DNA of 64,000 bases from Tenrec ecaudatus (taxonomy: Eukaryota; Chordata; Mammalia; Afrosoricida; Tenrecidae), in NCBI RefSeq assembly GCF_050624435.1, contig NC_134546.1, positions 39,139,501 through 39,203,500 on the forward strand. Direction: 5' to 3'. A program made the position numbers and the translations under genes. The first letter of the stretch is position 1, and the number at the start of each line of letters is the position of its first letter. Under the pieces are notes generated by a model. That model saw only the letters and a program-made list of their open reading frames with translations. It did not search any database and was not told where the DNA came from. Positions 1-11,420 of this stretch are shown here, one piece after another.

Positions 1-63
1 CCTATCACCTGCAGGCCGAATGACAAGAAGAGTGAAGAGGAAAAGTGTCTGGGAAAACATAAG

Positions 64-69
64 TTTATT
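64..69 (-). terminator. Candidate polyadenylation signal
   Basis: The minus strand reads AATAAA here, about 320 bases past the stop of the candidate exon at 391-815. The spacing suits a short 3' UTR. The hexamer is common by chance, so the call rests on position. Confidence 0.3.
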
Positions 70-390
70 CCAGGGAAACTCCCTTTGTGCTTTGAAGGCC
101 TTTCGCTGATTACCTTAAGCCCACTCAAAATATGGAAGGTAATCTGTTTTACTTGAGGCCAACTGGTTGAATTACACATAACTACTTTACAGTAGCAACG
201 AATGTTTTCCCCCAACAACTGGCACCAAAGCCAGACACTGTCTATAAAGTTAACTATTACATACATTCCCATCATCACCTCTGGTTTCACTCGGTTTCTC
301 TGTGTCTCTTTTCAACTGCCTCCAATTCCAGTTTTGTGCATGCATGGAAAGAAAACTCTTACTTAGGTGAGGTGAACACTTCAAAGATGT

Positions 391-815
391 CTAGCACATG
401 TCCACTAGTGATGGGCACAGAGTAGGCTGGATAGACATTAGGGGTGAATATTGCTGTTTGGTTTGTGATCCTTTGAAACATATCCAAACAACTAGTGGGG
501 AAAAAAATTCAAGTTTTATGGAAGCTTTGGTATCAGCAACCTCTAAAACCACCTCTTGCCAGCTTTCCATTTGGTGGAAGGTGCTTCTTAAAGATGCACT
601 TTTGTGAAATCTCTTCAGGACCAGCTTAGGCTGAGCCAAGTCTTGATTGCAATTCTCACTGGCTGTCCCTCCTGCCAGTAGATGCCCGGGTTTCTGCTTC
701 TTAAAAAGATATCTGCCTGGCAGTGTTTGAGGGTGCCAGTACTCTTTTGGTATTACAAACTCATAATATTCTTCTTCAAGAATGACAGTATTCAGAAGCC
801 TCAAAAGTTCAAGAA
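391..815 (-). CDS. Candidate terminal coding exon of an unnamed gene
   Basis: A minus-strand frame is open from 837 to a stop at 391-393. I place the exon start at 815, just after a good 3' splice acceptor (pyrimidine-rich tract ending ACTTCAG). The Met at 837 would then be intronic and not a true start. The roughly 140 residues are not low in complexity and match no repeat I know: they contain LEEEYYEFVIPKEYWHPQT and LVLKRFHKSASLRSTF. Downstream on the minus strand are about 320 bases without a long frame, then AATAAA (plus positions 64-69), as expected of a last exon with a short 3' UTR. A second strong acceptor (T-rich tract, CCCCACTAG) lies at 491-493, so splicing could differ. I do not recognise the protein. 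Its 5' exons could lie towards the CpG island at 15 kb. It could also be an old pseudogene or a chance frame. Confidence 0.4.
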
Positions 816-884
816 CTGAAGTAAGGGAATTTCCCATTTTAAAGTAGAAATGGTAAACAGTTCATTGCTAAGAGTTTCTATACA

Positions 885-1410
885 GAAAACTGCTGCACAA
901 GTCCTCTTTAGAGTATTGAAAAGCAAGGATGTTACTTTGAGGACTAAGGTGTGCCTGGCACCAGGCATGATATTTTCCATCACATCAGATGCATGTGAAA
1001 GTTGGACACTGAGCAAAAAAGACTAAAGATGAATTGATGACTTTGAGTTGTGGTGCTGGCGAAGAATATTGAAAGTATTATGACTGCTAAAAGGACAAAC
1101 TGACCTGTCTTGGAAGAAGGACGGCCAGAATGTGCCTTCGAGGCAAGGATGACAAGGCTTAGACGTACACACTTTGGGCAGGTTGTTAGAAAAGACCAGT
1201 CCCTGGAGCAGAACCTCATGCTTGGTAAAGAGGAGGGACATAGAAAAATAAGGCCCCCAAGAAGATGGCTTGATACAGTGGCGGCATCAAGGGGCTCAAG
1301 CACAGGAACAATTGTGAGGATGGCACAGTATTGGGCCATGTTTTGTTCTGTGGTACGTAAGGTTGATGTGGGTCAGAACTGACTCAATGGCACCTAACAA
1401 CAACAACATG
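885..1410 (+). mobile_element. RTE LINE, 3' end fragment
   Basis: This is a 5'-truncated copy of the afrotherian RTE (BovB-like) LINE. It covers the end of the reverse transcriptase ORF (TGTGGTGCTGGCGAAGAATA at 1,050; the GGAAGAAG...GAGGCAAGGATG block at 1,110-1,150). It ends in the diagnostic tail of GTCAGAACTGACTCAATGGC followed by CACCTAACAACAACAACA. It starts about 70 bases from the candidate exon at 391-815. Confidence 0.85.
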
Positions 1411-1679
1411 GATTAGAAATAACTTTATTTATCTTTCAGGTATGGAGTGCTTCTAAATTCATGCTTGCACACAAATAAAAAGTGGTTTATAATGTATTAG
1501 TTAACTTCAAAAGGCCTTTCCCCCCTCAGAAATTCTGTGATTGCCATGATGCATGTATTTCCGGAAGTGCAGTTATAAACAAAATATTTCAAATCTCAGG
1601 TAGTCATAGACTACAATTTATTACCATGAGAACGCTCTTTAAAATTTAAATACATCGTTTTATTGGAGGATCCTTATAG

Positions 1680-1895
1680 CTTTTTAAAAAATCGCTTTAT
1701 TGGGGGCTCATACAACTCTTATCATAATCCATACATACATCCATCGTGTCAAGCACATTTGTTGCCATCATCATTCTCAAAACATTTGCTTCCTACTTGA
1801 GCCCTTGGTATCAGCTCCTCGTTTTTTCCCCTACCTCCCCGCTATCCCCTCTCTCATGAACCCTTGATAATTTATAAATTATTTTGTACCTTGAG
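1680..1895 (-). mobile_element. L1 3' UTR fragment (afrotherian type)
   Basis: On the plus strand it begins with a T-rich stretch, then TTTATTGGGGGCTCATACAA, the reverse complement of an L1 3' end with its AATAAA signal. It continues with the family's CATACATACATCCAT and TTGAGCCCTTGGTATCAGCT segments. Confidence 0.8.
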
Positions 1896-2221
1896 AATAC
1901 TCTTAATACCAACATTCCTTGTAATAAAGGTCTTGAATTTTCTAGACATGACAAAGATTTATAAGGTGTGACTTCACAAGGAGGAAAACACTGTTTTGAT
2001 GAAGCCACTTCCTGTGTAGGCACAGTCGGAAACCCCGCAGGTAACTAGATGAACCTCTACAGAAAGCGTGTGCCAGCCTCACTGAGCAAATGAACTTCAT
2101 TCCTCCAGAAAACCTGCTTTTCCAATGAATCAAACAGGTGTGTTTAGTAGTTTCTGGTGGCAAGTTCTATTTCTTTTCCTACTGTTGTTTTTAAATTCCA
2201 CTTAATATGGTTTGTCAGTAA

Positions 2222-2278
2222 GTTGGTCCTAGTAATAATAGAAATCCAGTGGTTGATCCTAGTAATAGTAGGAAATCC
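2222..2278. repeat. Imperfect tandem duplication, about 28 bp unit
   Basis: Two adjacent copies of TTGGTCCTAGTAATAATAG followed by AAATCC, the second reading TTGATCCTAGTAATAGTAGG. This is a small local duplication of no evident function. Confidence 0.5.
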
Positions 2279-2289
2279 CGCGGATCAGG

Positions 2290-2475
2290 AACCAGATCTG
2301 GGTATCACTCTGATGCTGTTACTTACTTACCAATCTGATGCCTATGGTCCTATTTTCTCATTTGCTAAACAGGAATAATAAATACCTGGCCTCCTGACCT
2401 CTTAACATTGTTGTGAGGAACGGCTAAGATCCTTGATGCTAAATCACTCTGAAACGCGAGGTGCTGCACACTGTG
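2290..2475 (+). mobile_element. MIR-like SINE, diverged
   Basis: The order of blocks fits MIR: a segment on tests of acidity-like CTTACTTACC, then TTTTCTCATTTGCTAAACAGGAATAATAAATACC, then ATTGTTGTGAGG. It matches the central and 3' MIR sequence (tcctcatctgtaaaatgggg ... gttgttgtgagg) at an old level of divergence. Confidence 0.5.
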
Positions 2476-3770
2476 ACAGTCTAATCATTACCACCTCACA
2501 ATTCCTCTCAGAGCACCGTGCCTCAAGTGCGTGAAGCAGGAAAAGGACAAACTTGAATGCCATACGGAGCCCCAGTTGACACTGCAGATGCTGGTTAATT
2601 TTAGATTCTAAAAGAACAAAGGAACCAAAGCAATATCAGGCAAATTAGCTTCTTTTTTGAGCTTTTTCTTCGAAATCTATTATACGAATACCAAACCCAA
2701 AATGGCAGGCTAAGTATTATAGAAAATTACATTATTGGAAAGCATTGAAATTCTGTATATCCAAGTCCTTTTTGGAGAACATGAGTTTATTATTTCCAAA
2801 GCACACTGTTAATGAGTTTGATGCTATAAGATTCATCATGGCTATTTCTTTCAGGACCAACTAAAAGAATATTAAACTTTTGTTTTAAATGATACAGAGA
2901 CAGGGAAATGCAAAAATCTCAAAAGTCACAAAAGATATGCAATCCAGTTTTATGGTCACAAAAGTGAATAGAAAACTGCAGTAAGGTCAGCTGAGCCTGG
3001 CTCTGGCTGTGAAGATCTGGTCAAAGTTCTAAGTACAGAGGAACAGGTTTAACAAATACACACGTACTCATTACAATTGCTTTTACTACCCCATCAGTTC
3101 AAGAAGACCCATCCTGCTTATATGAGCCATCTGTAAAGCTTCCCTTTGCATCTTGTCAAATCAAACTTCCTGCTTACACATGCATAAGCAAGAGGTGTTT
3201 TTGTAAAAGATATAGATGGCATCTGTCATTCTAGCTTTTGTTTGCACACCACCCACTCTAAACAATATCCTGCAGCAAGCCGAGCATTCTGCATCTTGAA
3301 ATTAAATCTCTATATCTATGTATCTATCTACCTTTCTGTGTACAGTCACACTGCACAACACCCACATGGGCAAGGCCTGACTGCTCAGATGTCTGTGGTC
3401 CCAACACTCATGAGACCTATTAAAAATTTAAATAGGTCCTACTTTGCAATGTGAATCAAAGCACTATTATTATTGCTATATTATTATTTTAAAGATGTCT
3501 TACTATGTTTGGAAGTGGTCTTTAATTTCCTTTTTGCATGGAAAGGTATCCTGTATACTAAAACAAACATTTTATCAGCTGAATAAACTATACATAACTG
3601 TTCCAACTTATGTACAAATATGACTTAAAGACAGACTTAGGAAGGACATTCATTTGTAATGTAGGGACTGCCTGTAAATAACATGGCATTCACACTGCAT
3701 AATACGTGCAAGTCACATAACATCCTCTTCTACAGAACGTATCGTGGATGTTAAGCAAGGCATGGTTGAA

Positions 3771-3860
3771 TATACAAGGAGAATTTAAAAATTTTTGTGG
3801 GGAAATGGAGTTAAAAAATAATAGAATAACTCCATAAACTTTTGGAAACCACCTTGTATA
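3771..3860. mobile_element. Mariner-like palindromic MITE
   Basis: A 90-bp element with inverted ends TATACAAGG and CCTTGTATA. The arms form a near-palindrome: TTTTTGTGGGGAAATGGAGTT on the left faces AACTCCATAAACTTTTGG on the right. TA at both ends suits a Tc1/mariner insertion. Related copies lie at 22.78 and 23.55 kb. Confidence 0.6.
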
Positions 3861-4390
3861 TATTATGGAGGCACCTAAACAAAGAATACGTCATATCTAA
3901 GCACGTCCGTTAGATTACATAGAGCCGTTTAAAAATAGTCCATCTTATATTCTGAAACTAGATGTTTTGAAATACTTTCTTGAGGATAATCTTGTCTCAA
4001 TGCTGCTCACTAAGCCTCAGGGGCTTTAAGACAGTGATGGAATATCACTCCAGTGGGTTCAGAACATGTGCAATATGAATACGAGCATCTCGTGGGAATG
4101 AGATGCTTCAGAACCAATCACTCATTGGCCTCGACCAATGTCCCATGCTTCACGCCTCAGGCAGGAGCTAGGGAACATCATGCCACACATCAAGCCCATG
4201 GACTGAGAATAAAGGTGGACCACAGTTCCCAGAAGAAAATGAGACTGTGCTCACCAGAGCTGGTGTGTTCTACAAATGTGCAGAGACTAAATGCAAAAAA
4301 CAAAAAAAATCACCAAGTATGATTTTTCATTTAAGAAGAAATTCTGGGTACACCCAGAATAGAGAGTCTAAGTCTTAACAGATACAGACG

Positions 4391-4488
4391 ATGGAAGGAA
4401 GAAAGGAAAGAAGAAAGGAGGGATGTGAGAAAAGAGAGGGAAGGAAGAGGGAGGGGGAGGGGGAGAAAAGGAGATGGGGAGGAGATAC
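4391..4488. repeat. GA-rich low-complexity tract
   Basis: About 100 bases almost entirely of A and G on the plus strand (GGAAG, GAAAG and GAGGG motifs), probably a decayed simple repeat. Confidence 0.85.
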
Positions 4489-5034
4489 AAGGGCCAAAAG
4501 AGACTGAAATCTTTCTGTGAGACATTTAAAAATTGGAAGATAGTGTCAAATTGAAGCTAGGATGGTAGAACAGATTTTCTTCAGAGCTTTTTGAAATTTG
4601 TACATTTTATGATTCCCGAGGAAGACATTTTGGGAACTAAGAGAAAAGCCTTCTAAGTAGCTATTTGGTGCAACTTGTTAACCTCATGTTTTCCTTTTAA
4701 ATGTGTTCCCTCATGTTACAATCAACAAATCTTCCGGAACCGAACCAAGGAGAAGTACTGTGTGGAAGGATAATTACAATTTCCAATTTGATAGTAATAT
4801 GACTGGACTCATTTCTTAAGATGTATATCATATATATATATATAATTGCAGTGCTCATTATATTATCACTCATACATATTTCCATCTATGGATACATTCT
4901 CCAAAAGACCGCATGTACATAAGGCACTCATGATTCTCGAGGGTAAACACAAGGAAAACAAGTCCACAAGAGCCAATATGGACCTTGAGTATTGCAACTG
5001 AGTTTTCAGACTATCTCTAGACAGATCTGAAAAT

Positions 5035-6978
5035 TAATGCCCAAGATCAGAGGAGTTGTGAGATAACATTAAGAATACTATATGAGGAAAGCAAAAGGAC
5101 ATTAAAAAGAAAGAAAATACCAAAATGGATGTCAGAATGAACTCTGAAACTTACTCTTAAACATAGAGTAGTTTTAAAAAAATGGGTGGGTGAATGCTAA
5201 AAAGCTGAAAAGAAAATTTCAAAGGTCGCTCGAGAAGATAAAGTATTATGATGAAATAATCAAAGACTTGGAATTAAAAAGCCAAAAAGGAGAACATGCC
5301 TGGAATTTCTCAAGCTGAAAGAACTGAAGAAGAAAAAAAATTAAGTCCTGAGTTGTAATATTGAAGGATTCTATGGGGAAAATATCGGCTGATACATGAG
5401 GCATCAAAAGAACTGGAAGTAATATACAGAGCAGTGTACCAAAAAGAAGCATTCAATGCCCAGCCATTTCAAGAGATGGCATATGATCAAAAACTAGTGA
5501 TATTGAAGGAAGACGTCCAAGCTACACTGAAGACAGTAAAAATCAGAGCTCTAGGAATTTACAGAATACTAATTGAAATGTTTCCACATGTTGATGCACC
5601 ACTGGAAGAACTCATATGAGTTTATACCAAGAAATCTGGAAGACAATTACTTGGCCAACTGACTGAAAGAGATCCACATTTGTGCCAAAGAAAAGAACAA
5701 AATGCAGAAATTATAAAAACAATATGATAATCATCAGTGCCATATGCAAGTACAATTTTGCTGAAGATTAAATTTTAAAAAGATTGCACTAGTATATCAA
5801 CAGGGTGCTGCCAGAAATTCAAGTCAGATTCTGAAGAGGCTGTGTCATTTGGGGTATTATTGCTAAGGTCAGATGGATCTTGTTTGAAAGGAGAGGAGTC
5901 TAGAAATATGTTTACTTGTGTTTGACTGACTATGTCAAGGTTCTCAATTGGTGTGGATCACAACAAACTGACTAGCCTTGAGAAGAATGGGAATTCCAGA
6001 ACACTTCACTGTGCTTCTGTGGAACCTGTACATGGATCAAGAGGCAGTTATGCAAACAGAACAATGGAATACTGCATGGTTTAAAATCAGGAAAGGTGTG
6101 TGTCAGGGTTGTATCCTCTCACCATCCATATTCAATCTGTATGCTGAGCACATCGTCTGAGAAGCTGGGCTATCCGCAGAAGCAAGCAGCATCAGGATTA
6201 GAGGAAGGCTCATCAACAGCTTGAAGTGCAGATGATACAACCTTGCTTGCTTAAACTGAAGAGGATTTGAAGCACTAGTGAATAAAGACCATACCGCCTT
6301 CATTCAGTAGGGATTACAACTCAATGTATAAAACAACAATAACAAAAATTTTCTCAACTGGACCAATAAACATTATGATAAATGGGGAAAAAAGATTCAA
6401 AGTTACCAGGGATTTTGTTTTACTTTGATCCATAACCAATGCTCATGGCAGCAGCGGTCAAGAAATCAAATGATGCACTGATGGATTGCATTGAGCCAAT
6501 CTGCTGCACAAGGACCTGTTTAAAGTGTTAAAGAGCACAGAGGTCACTTTGAGGACAAAGGTGCACCTGACCCAAGCCATGGTATTTTCAATCGCCTCAC
6601 ATGCATGTGAAAGCTGGCAAATGAATAAGGAATGTTGAAGAAAATCATATGTTGGTAAATAATCCTGAAAATACATGGACTGCCAGGAGAACAAACCAAT
6701 CTGTCTTAGAAGAGGCACAGTCAGAGTGCTCCTTGGGATCGAGGATGGTGAGACTTGTCTTACAAACTTTGGACATGTCAGGAGAGTACGGTCCCTGGAA
6801 AAGAACATCATAGTAAAGTCGAGGGTCAGAAAAGAGAAAGACCTGCAATGAGAAGTACTGCCCAGTGTGCTCGCACATGACAACAATTGTGAGGACACTA
6901 CAAATCAGGAAGTGATTGGTTCTGTTGTGCATAGGATCACTCTTAGTCAGAACTAACTTGAAGGTACCTAACAATAAC
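5035..6978 (+). mobile_element. RTE LINE, long degenerate copy
   Basis: This is the longest RTE copy here, running from within the ORF, through the reverse transcriptase, to the 3' tail (CTTGAAGGTACCTAACAATAACC). It is old and multiply broken. The frame at 5,978-6,160 keeps the RT motif KGVCQGCILSPSIFNLYAEH. The catalytic ADD box (GCAGATGATACAACC) is at 6,228-6,242 but in a different frame, so a frameshift lies between. RTE encodes an endonuclease and reverse transcriptase and copies itself by target-primed reverse transcription; this copy cannot. The endonuclease part is missing, consistent with 5' truncation. Confidence 0.9.
5978..6160 (+). pseudogene. RTE reverse transcriptase remnant
   Basis: A 60-codon open piece of the RTE polymerase, with the GIPEHF...LYMDQEAV stretch and then the QGCILSP(L)FNLYAE motif typical of RTE/BovB palm domains. 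It ends in a stop, and the next catalytic motif is out of frame. It is a decayed part of the LINE around it, not a host gene. Confidence 0.85.
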
Positions 6979-7067
6979 CAGATTCTTCCATTTCGGTCTT
7001 ATCCTTCTGGAAAAGGTCAGGAAGAAGGAACTAATGTAAAGATAGAAAACTTACTCTACTGATGAAG

Positions 7068-7279
7068 CCCTAAACCAGTGGCTCTCAACCTACCTAATGC
7101 TGTGACCCTTTAATATACTTCTTCTTGTTGTGGGACACCCCCCACTCCAACCATAAAATTATTTTCATTGCTACTTCATAACTCTAATTTTGCTGTTATG
7201 AATTGGGCGACCTCTGTGAAAGGGTCATTAGACCACCAAAGGGGTTGAGACCCACAGGTTGAGAACCGCTGCCCTAAAC
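7068..7279. mobile_element. SPIN-type non-autonomous hAT element with 8-bp TSD
   Basis: The element spans 7,076-7,271, beginning CAGTGGCTCTCAACC and ending GGTTGAGAACCGCTG, which are hAT inverted ends of the SPIN family. The interior carries the family's CATAAAATTATTTTCATTGC and ATGAATTGGGCGACC segments. Identical 8-bp flanks CCCTAAAC (7,068-7,075 and 7,272-7,279) are the target duplication, as hAT insertion demands. It has no coding capacity and would have been moved in trans by a SPIN transposase. Confidence 0.92.
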
Positions 7280-7413
7280 CTATTTTCCAAAGGCAACCAA
7301 CCAGGTTAGAAAAAGATTTTCAAAGGAAACTAAAAGGAGAAAGCTAATACATACAGGTTAAAAGACCCTCGGATTAGTATAGCACTAGAGTTGTTTGTGG
7401 CAGGCATTATTAT

Positions 7414-8045
7414 TTTTTATTAATAAATCATTTTATTGGGGGCTCTTACAGTTGTTATAACAATCCATACATCAATTGTATCAAATGCATTTGTACATAT
7501 ATTGCCATAATTGTTTTCAAAACATTTTCTTTCTGCTAACCCTTTGGTATCAGCTCTTCTTTTTTCCCTCCCTCACCCTCCCTCATGGATCCCTGATAAA
7601 TTATAAATTATTTTCATATCACACTGTCTGCTTCTCCCTTTGCCCACATTTCTGTTGTTGGTCCCCCTGGGGCAGGTGGGGATTATAAGTAGATCATTAA
7701 AGTTGATTCCCCATTTCTCCTCTTTCTCCCACCACCTTCCTCCTACTCTCATGGCATCACTACTTCCATTACTGTTCCTGAGAGGGTTATCTGTCTTGGA
7801 TTCTGTGTGTGGAGACGTCTTATCTGTACCAGTGTGCATGCTGGGTTCATGATAGTGGGGGAAGCATTAAAGAACTGGAGGAATGCTGTCAGTGCTGGGC
7901 TGCACCCTGGCTGTCTTGTTCTTTCCTTGTGACCCTTCTGGGGAGGCAAAATATTCTTACAAGTGCTCAACCTCAACCTCATCATTCCTTTCTGAGCCCC
8001 ATTCCAGGAATGCTTCTATATATTAAACTAAGGAAGACTCCCCCC
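7414..8045 (-). mobile_element. L1 3' UTR, partial copy
   Basis: The plus strand begins TAATAAATCATTTTATTGGG, the reverse complement of the L1 3' end. It continues through the C/T-rich part (TCCCTCCCTCACCCTCCCTC) and the TTCTGTTGTTGGTCC and GGTTCATGATAGTGGGGGAA segments typical of the afrotherian L1 3' UTR. It ends near a run of C at 8,040-8,050. Confidence 0.8.
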
Positions 8046-8324
8046 CCCCCACTAGAGTTTGTATTTTATTAAGTGGGGCATATGGAAATTTTATTAATTA
8101 AAAAAATTATTCTGCTTTTAAGTACAATGCCTACTATTGGTTTATTAAATATTTCTAAAATTCTCTATTGGAAAATAAAAACACAGATATAATTCAGGCC
8201 AGAGAATGAGGAGCTACTCTGAATGGAATGTGAACATCAATTGGAAAGTTGAATTATTGTTCAGAAATCTAATTGTACCATCCTAGAACATTTTGTTTGG
8301 ATTTTATTAAACTGCTTGGGAGAC

Positions 8325-8800
8325 TTCTGGGAATTTTCCCTAGGAATGTACCTGAATACTGAGGTAGCAGGTTTTCATTACAGTATTGCTTATAATAAGC
8401 ACAATGATTACAAACAACTCAAGTGTTAACCAATAGGGTAATAGTTAAATAAACTGTAGTATAACATGCAGTGTAATGCTATGACGCTGTTAAAAACACG
8501 GACATTCTCCTTGTGCCAATATGAAAGAGCCCTGAATTTTACTGCTAAAGGGAAAAGTAAGATGTGGATGTTGTGCAGTAAGAGAGAAAGATAAATAATA
8601 AATAATTGCTTATATTTGCATGAAGAAACACTGGCAGGAAACACCTGGAAATCAATACAAATCATTCCCTTGACCTGGCAGTGGAGAGAGGGAGAATTGG
8701 GTAGATGAGGCAGAGTAGGAGGGAAGCTTTTCATTAGATACCTTTTTCTTTTGCTTTGATTTTTGAAACATTTCTTTTTTTTGCTTTTTATAACATGTAT
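8325..8800 (+). mobile_element. Ancient L1M 3' end
   Basis: The sequence follows the old eutherian L1M 3' UTR in order: GGAATGTACCTGAA, TTCATTACAGTATTGCTTATAAT, AACAACTCAAGTGTTAACCAAT, GGTAATAGTTAAATAAAC, then GCAGTGTAATGCTATGACGC, and a T-rich end. A 152-codon antisense frame across it (8,426-8,884) is chance. Confidence 0.75.
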
Positions 8801-8884
8801 TAGCTGGTCAGAAATAAACATACGGGGAGGGGGAGGAACGTTATGAAAATTCCTTAGACATAAACACCTGGAGGGATGAGTCAC

Positions 8885-9583
8885 TGGGCCTGGAGCCTCA
8901 GGATCTTAGTCTTGGGAGACACTAAGGTCAGTGGACATGATGAAGTCCACAAAGGCAATGGTCTACATCCTACATTAATGACTAGCAACTGGGATATGAA
9001 AAGCCCACAAAGAGCCACGTAAGGTACAACTATTAGTCCTGTCTAGAGCAATGAATGATGATGAATATCGAAGAAGCATGGAAATAATTAGTCCAGTGAC
9101 TATCAATCTCCACTACCCTGAGATCAGAAGAAGATGGTATTCAATTATCACTATCAACTACTCCAGAAGGGATCCCATTCGAAGGTCCTAGAAAAAACGT
9201 GGAACAACATTTAAAAACATAACAGACTAGACTTACTGGTTGGATAGAGACTGGTGGTCTGCCCTTAGTCACCCTTTGGGTTTGGAAATAATTGGAACAA
9301 TAACACTAGTGAAGTATACACACAACTGTTTGAGTTCAAAAGGGTAGCCTTTACCCAAGGACAAATACCAGGAAGGGTTAGGAAAGAAGAAAAAATGTGA
9401 AATTGTAAACACAGACTCAGGGAGGAAGTGGGATACATAATGTTATATTGTGGGGATTGTGATGAATGAGATACAACAAACTGTAGATGACTTGTTGAAT
9501 GGAAACCTGATCTGCTCTGTCAACTGTCCCCAAATCCACAATAAAAAGTTAAATAAGGTAAATGCCAAAAAGAAAGAATAATA
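8885..9583 (+). mobile_element. Afrotherian L1 3' UTR
   Basis: A plus-strand L1 3' end of a type seen in Afrotheria: GAAGCATGGAAATAATTAG, CTATCAATCTCCACTACCCTG, CAGACTAGACTTACTGG, CTTTGGGTTTGGAAA and CCAAATCCACAATAAAAAG in order. It ends in an A-rich tail at about 9,583. Confidence 0.8.
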
Positions 9584-9599
9584 AGGCATGAGAGAAATC

Positions 9600-11285
9600 A
9601 TTCAGGAGCTACAGGACAATTTCATAAATGTTAATAGTTATAATTAAATGAAGACAAACAAACCAATGGAGTCCATCCTCAACCGCGCTCTTGGTAGGGT
9701 GTGAGAAGGAGGTTGCAGCAGAGGCCTGGACCCTGCAGATGTTCACTCTTGCTAGCTGAGCACCTTGTCTCTTTCCATTATCATCAGTGTCCTGGATTTT
9801 CCATACCCTGATTTCATACTTCAATTAATTAACTTTTTAGTGTGTGTCAGGTGAAGGTTGAGACAGCAGCTTGGTTTCCCTTCCACAATTTCTACACAAG
9901 GAGCTCAGTGACATTGATCACATTTTTCACAATGCTGGACATTCTCATTATTTTTGTTCTGATTGTTCCATTTTCTTTAAAGGAAATAACAAACCAGAGA
10001 TGCTGGAAGCTGCTGCTGGCCTTTCCTTCTTCATGAAGAGTTAAGGTAGACCTTTACCGCGAATGTGGATTTCTGCACATACATCATGAGCACCAAGAAA
10101 GCTCCCCATTGATCTTCACAAGAGGAGAAGACACCTGGGCTCACCTGCTTGACTGGGCTACTAGGCATTCCTCCTTAATGCTCTCAGAGAAACCTGTGCA
10201 AAACGTTATCATTGTGCTGAAAACACTTCATGGAAATCACCTAGGCATGAGACTGAGTTTTTTTGGTTTATGACAGCAAGAAAGGTTCCTTATTCATTCA
10301 GCTTTGGATTCTCAGAGGACAGTGCCTGCCACAGCATTGGCACTCAACACACTGAACTGTCTCCATTACATTCACTAGTAAACCATTCATTTCTACCTGC
10401 CAAAAGACTCTACCATTTTCAGTGAGATTGCTCTAATCCAGACCAGCAACTATAACATCTAGAGCAAAATGCCTGCTTCTGGTTATCTCCCTGGAATGGG
10501 AGATTTGGAAGAGAGGTAGTCAGCTCTTTCAGGAGACTGAGGCAGAAGATTAGGTTATTTCCAGGTCTGTGAAGAACAACACACATTCACAGAGGTGCTG
10601 TTAGCCACCATCTTTAAGAGGAGCACCATCATTTCTGACTATACCAGTCAAGACACCTGGTTGCTATGCAATGCACACACAGCCCTTGTTTTCTAAGGAG
10701 ATGATTAGCTTTGTACTAAGGTACTGACCTATCATTTTCTTCATTCTACTTATTGTTTAGGTTCACCCACAATTTACAAATCCAGGCTCATTCTGAGTTG
10801 ACTTCATTGGCTATGATCAGACCAAGAATGGGTTCAAAACCAGTGAACGGCACAGAGAAAAGCTGTTGGGTGTCAGTCTGTTTCAGAAGCCAATACTAGA
10901 TGTGACATTATTTTAGTCACAAAGAGTTCTCCTCAATTCAAAGGCAATCTACCTCCCCAATCCACCTACTTACCTCTCCAACCCACATTTGAGCCACTCA
11001 GTTGCCTCCCCCATTTGGAATAGCTCAGACAATAAAGGTATTTGAAGAATATAATGACTCATTGCTGAACAGAGATCTTTCCTCATTGATTGATCTTAGG
11101 CTTATGGCCAATTTGGACTTCCGTTTGGCACTCTTTCCTCAGCATTGCTTCTGAATTGTCCTTTCAGAGCTCAGCTTAAAATTTACTTTGTACAAGAAGT
11201 CATTTTTAATTTGCCAGGCAGAGGTGAAGTCCGATCGCTATCTCCCTCCCCCAGTGTGGCGATGCATCCACTGTGAATGTACAAT
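9600..11285. other. No recognised feature
   Basis: AT-rich sequence with scattered frames of 60-77 codons that lack the marks of coding sequence. I see no repeat I can name with confidence. It may be unique intergenic or intronic DNA or very old repeats. Confidence 0.5.
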
Positions 11286-11289
11286 TATT

Positions 11290-11420
11290 GAATCTCTATA
11301 CTTATGTTGGAATCTCAGTTCTGTCATTTATGGTACTTGGCATGTCCTTGAAAATGGGGGTGACCACACTCACCTTGCAGGATCATGTGGATACAGTCTG
11401 AGAGCAAGGTGGAAATGCTG
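11290..11420 (+). mobile_element. MIR-like SINE fragment
   Basis: GTTGGAATCTCAGTTCTGTC, then GTACTTGGCATGTCC and GAAAATGGGGGTGA follow the MIR order (tctgccacttactagctg ... aaaatggggataat), diverged as expected of an ancient copy. Confidence 0.5.

Noticed and set aside
6458..6898. 146-codon minus-strand frame
   Set aside because: It is the antisense of the RTE reverse transcriptase ORF.
8426..8884. 152-codon minus-strand frame
   Set aside because: It is antisense to an ancient L1M 3' UTR and its composition is not that of a conserved protein.
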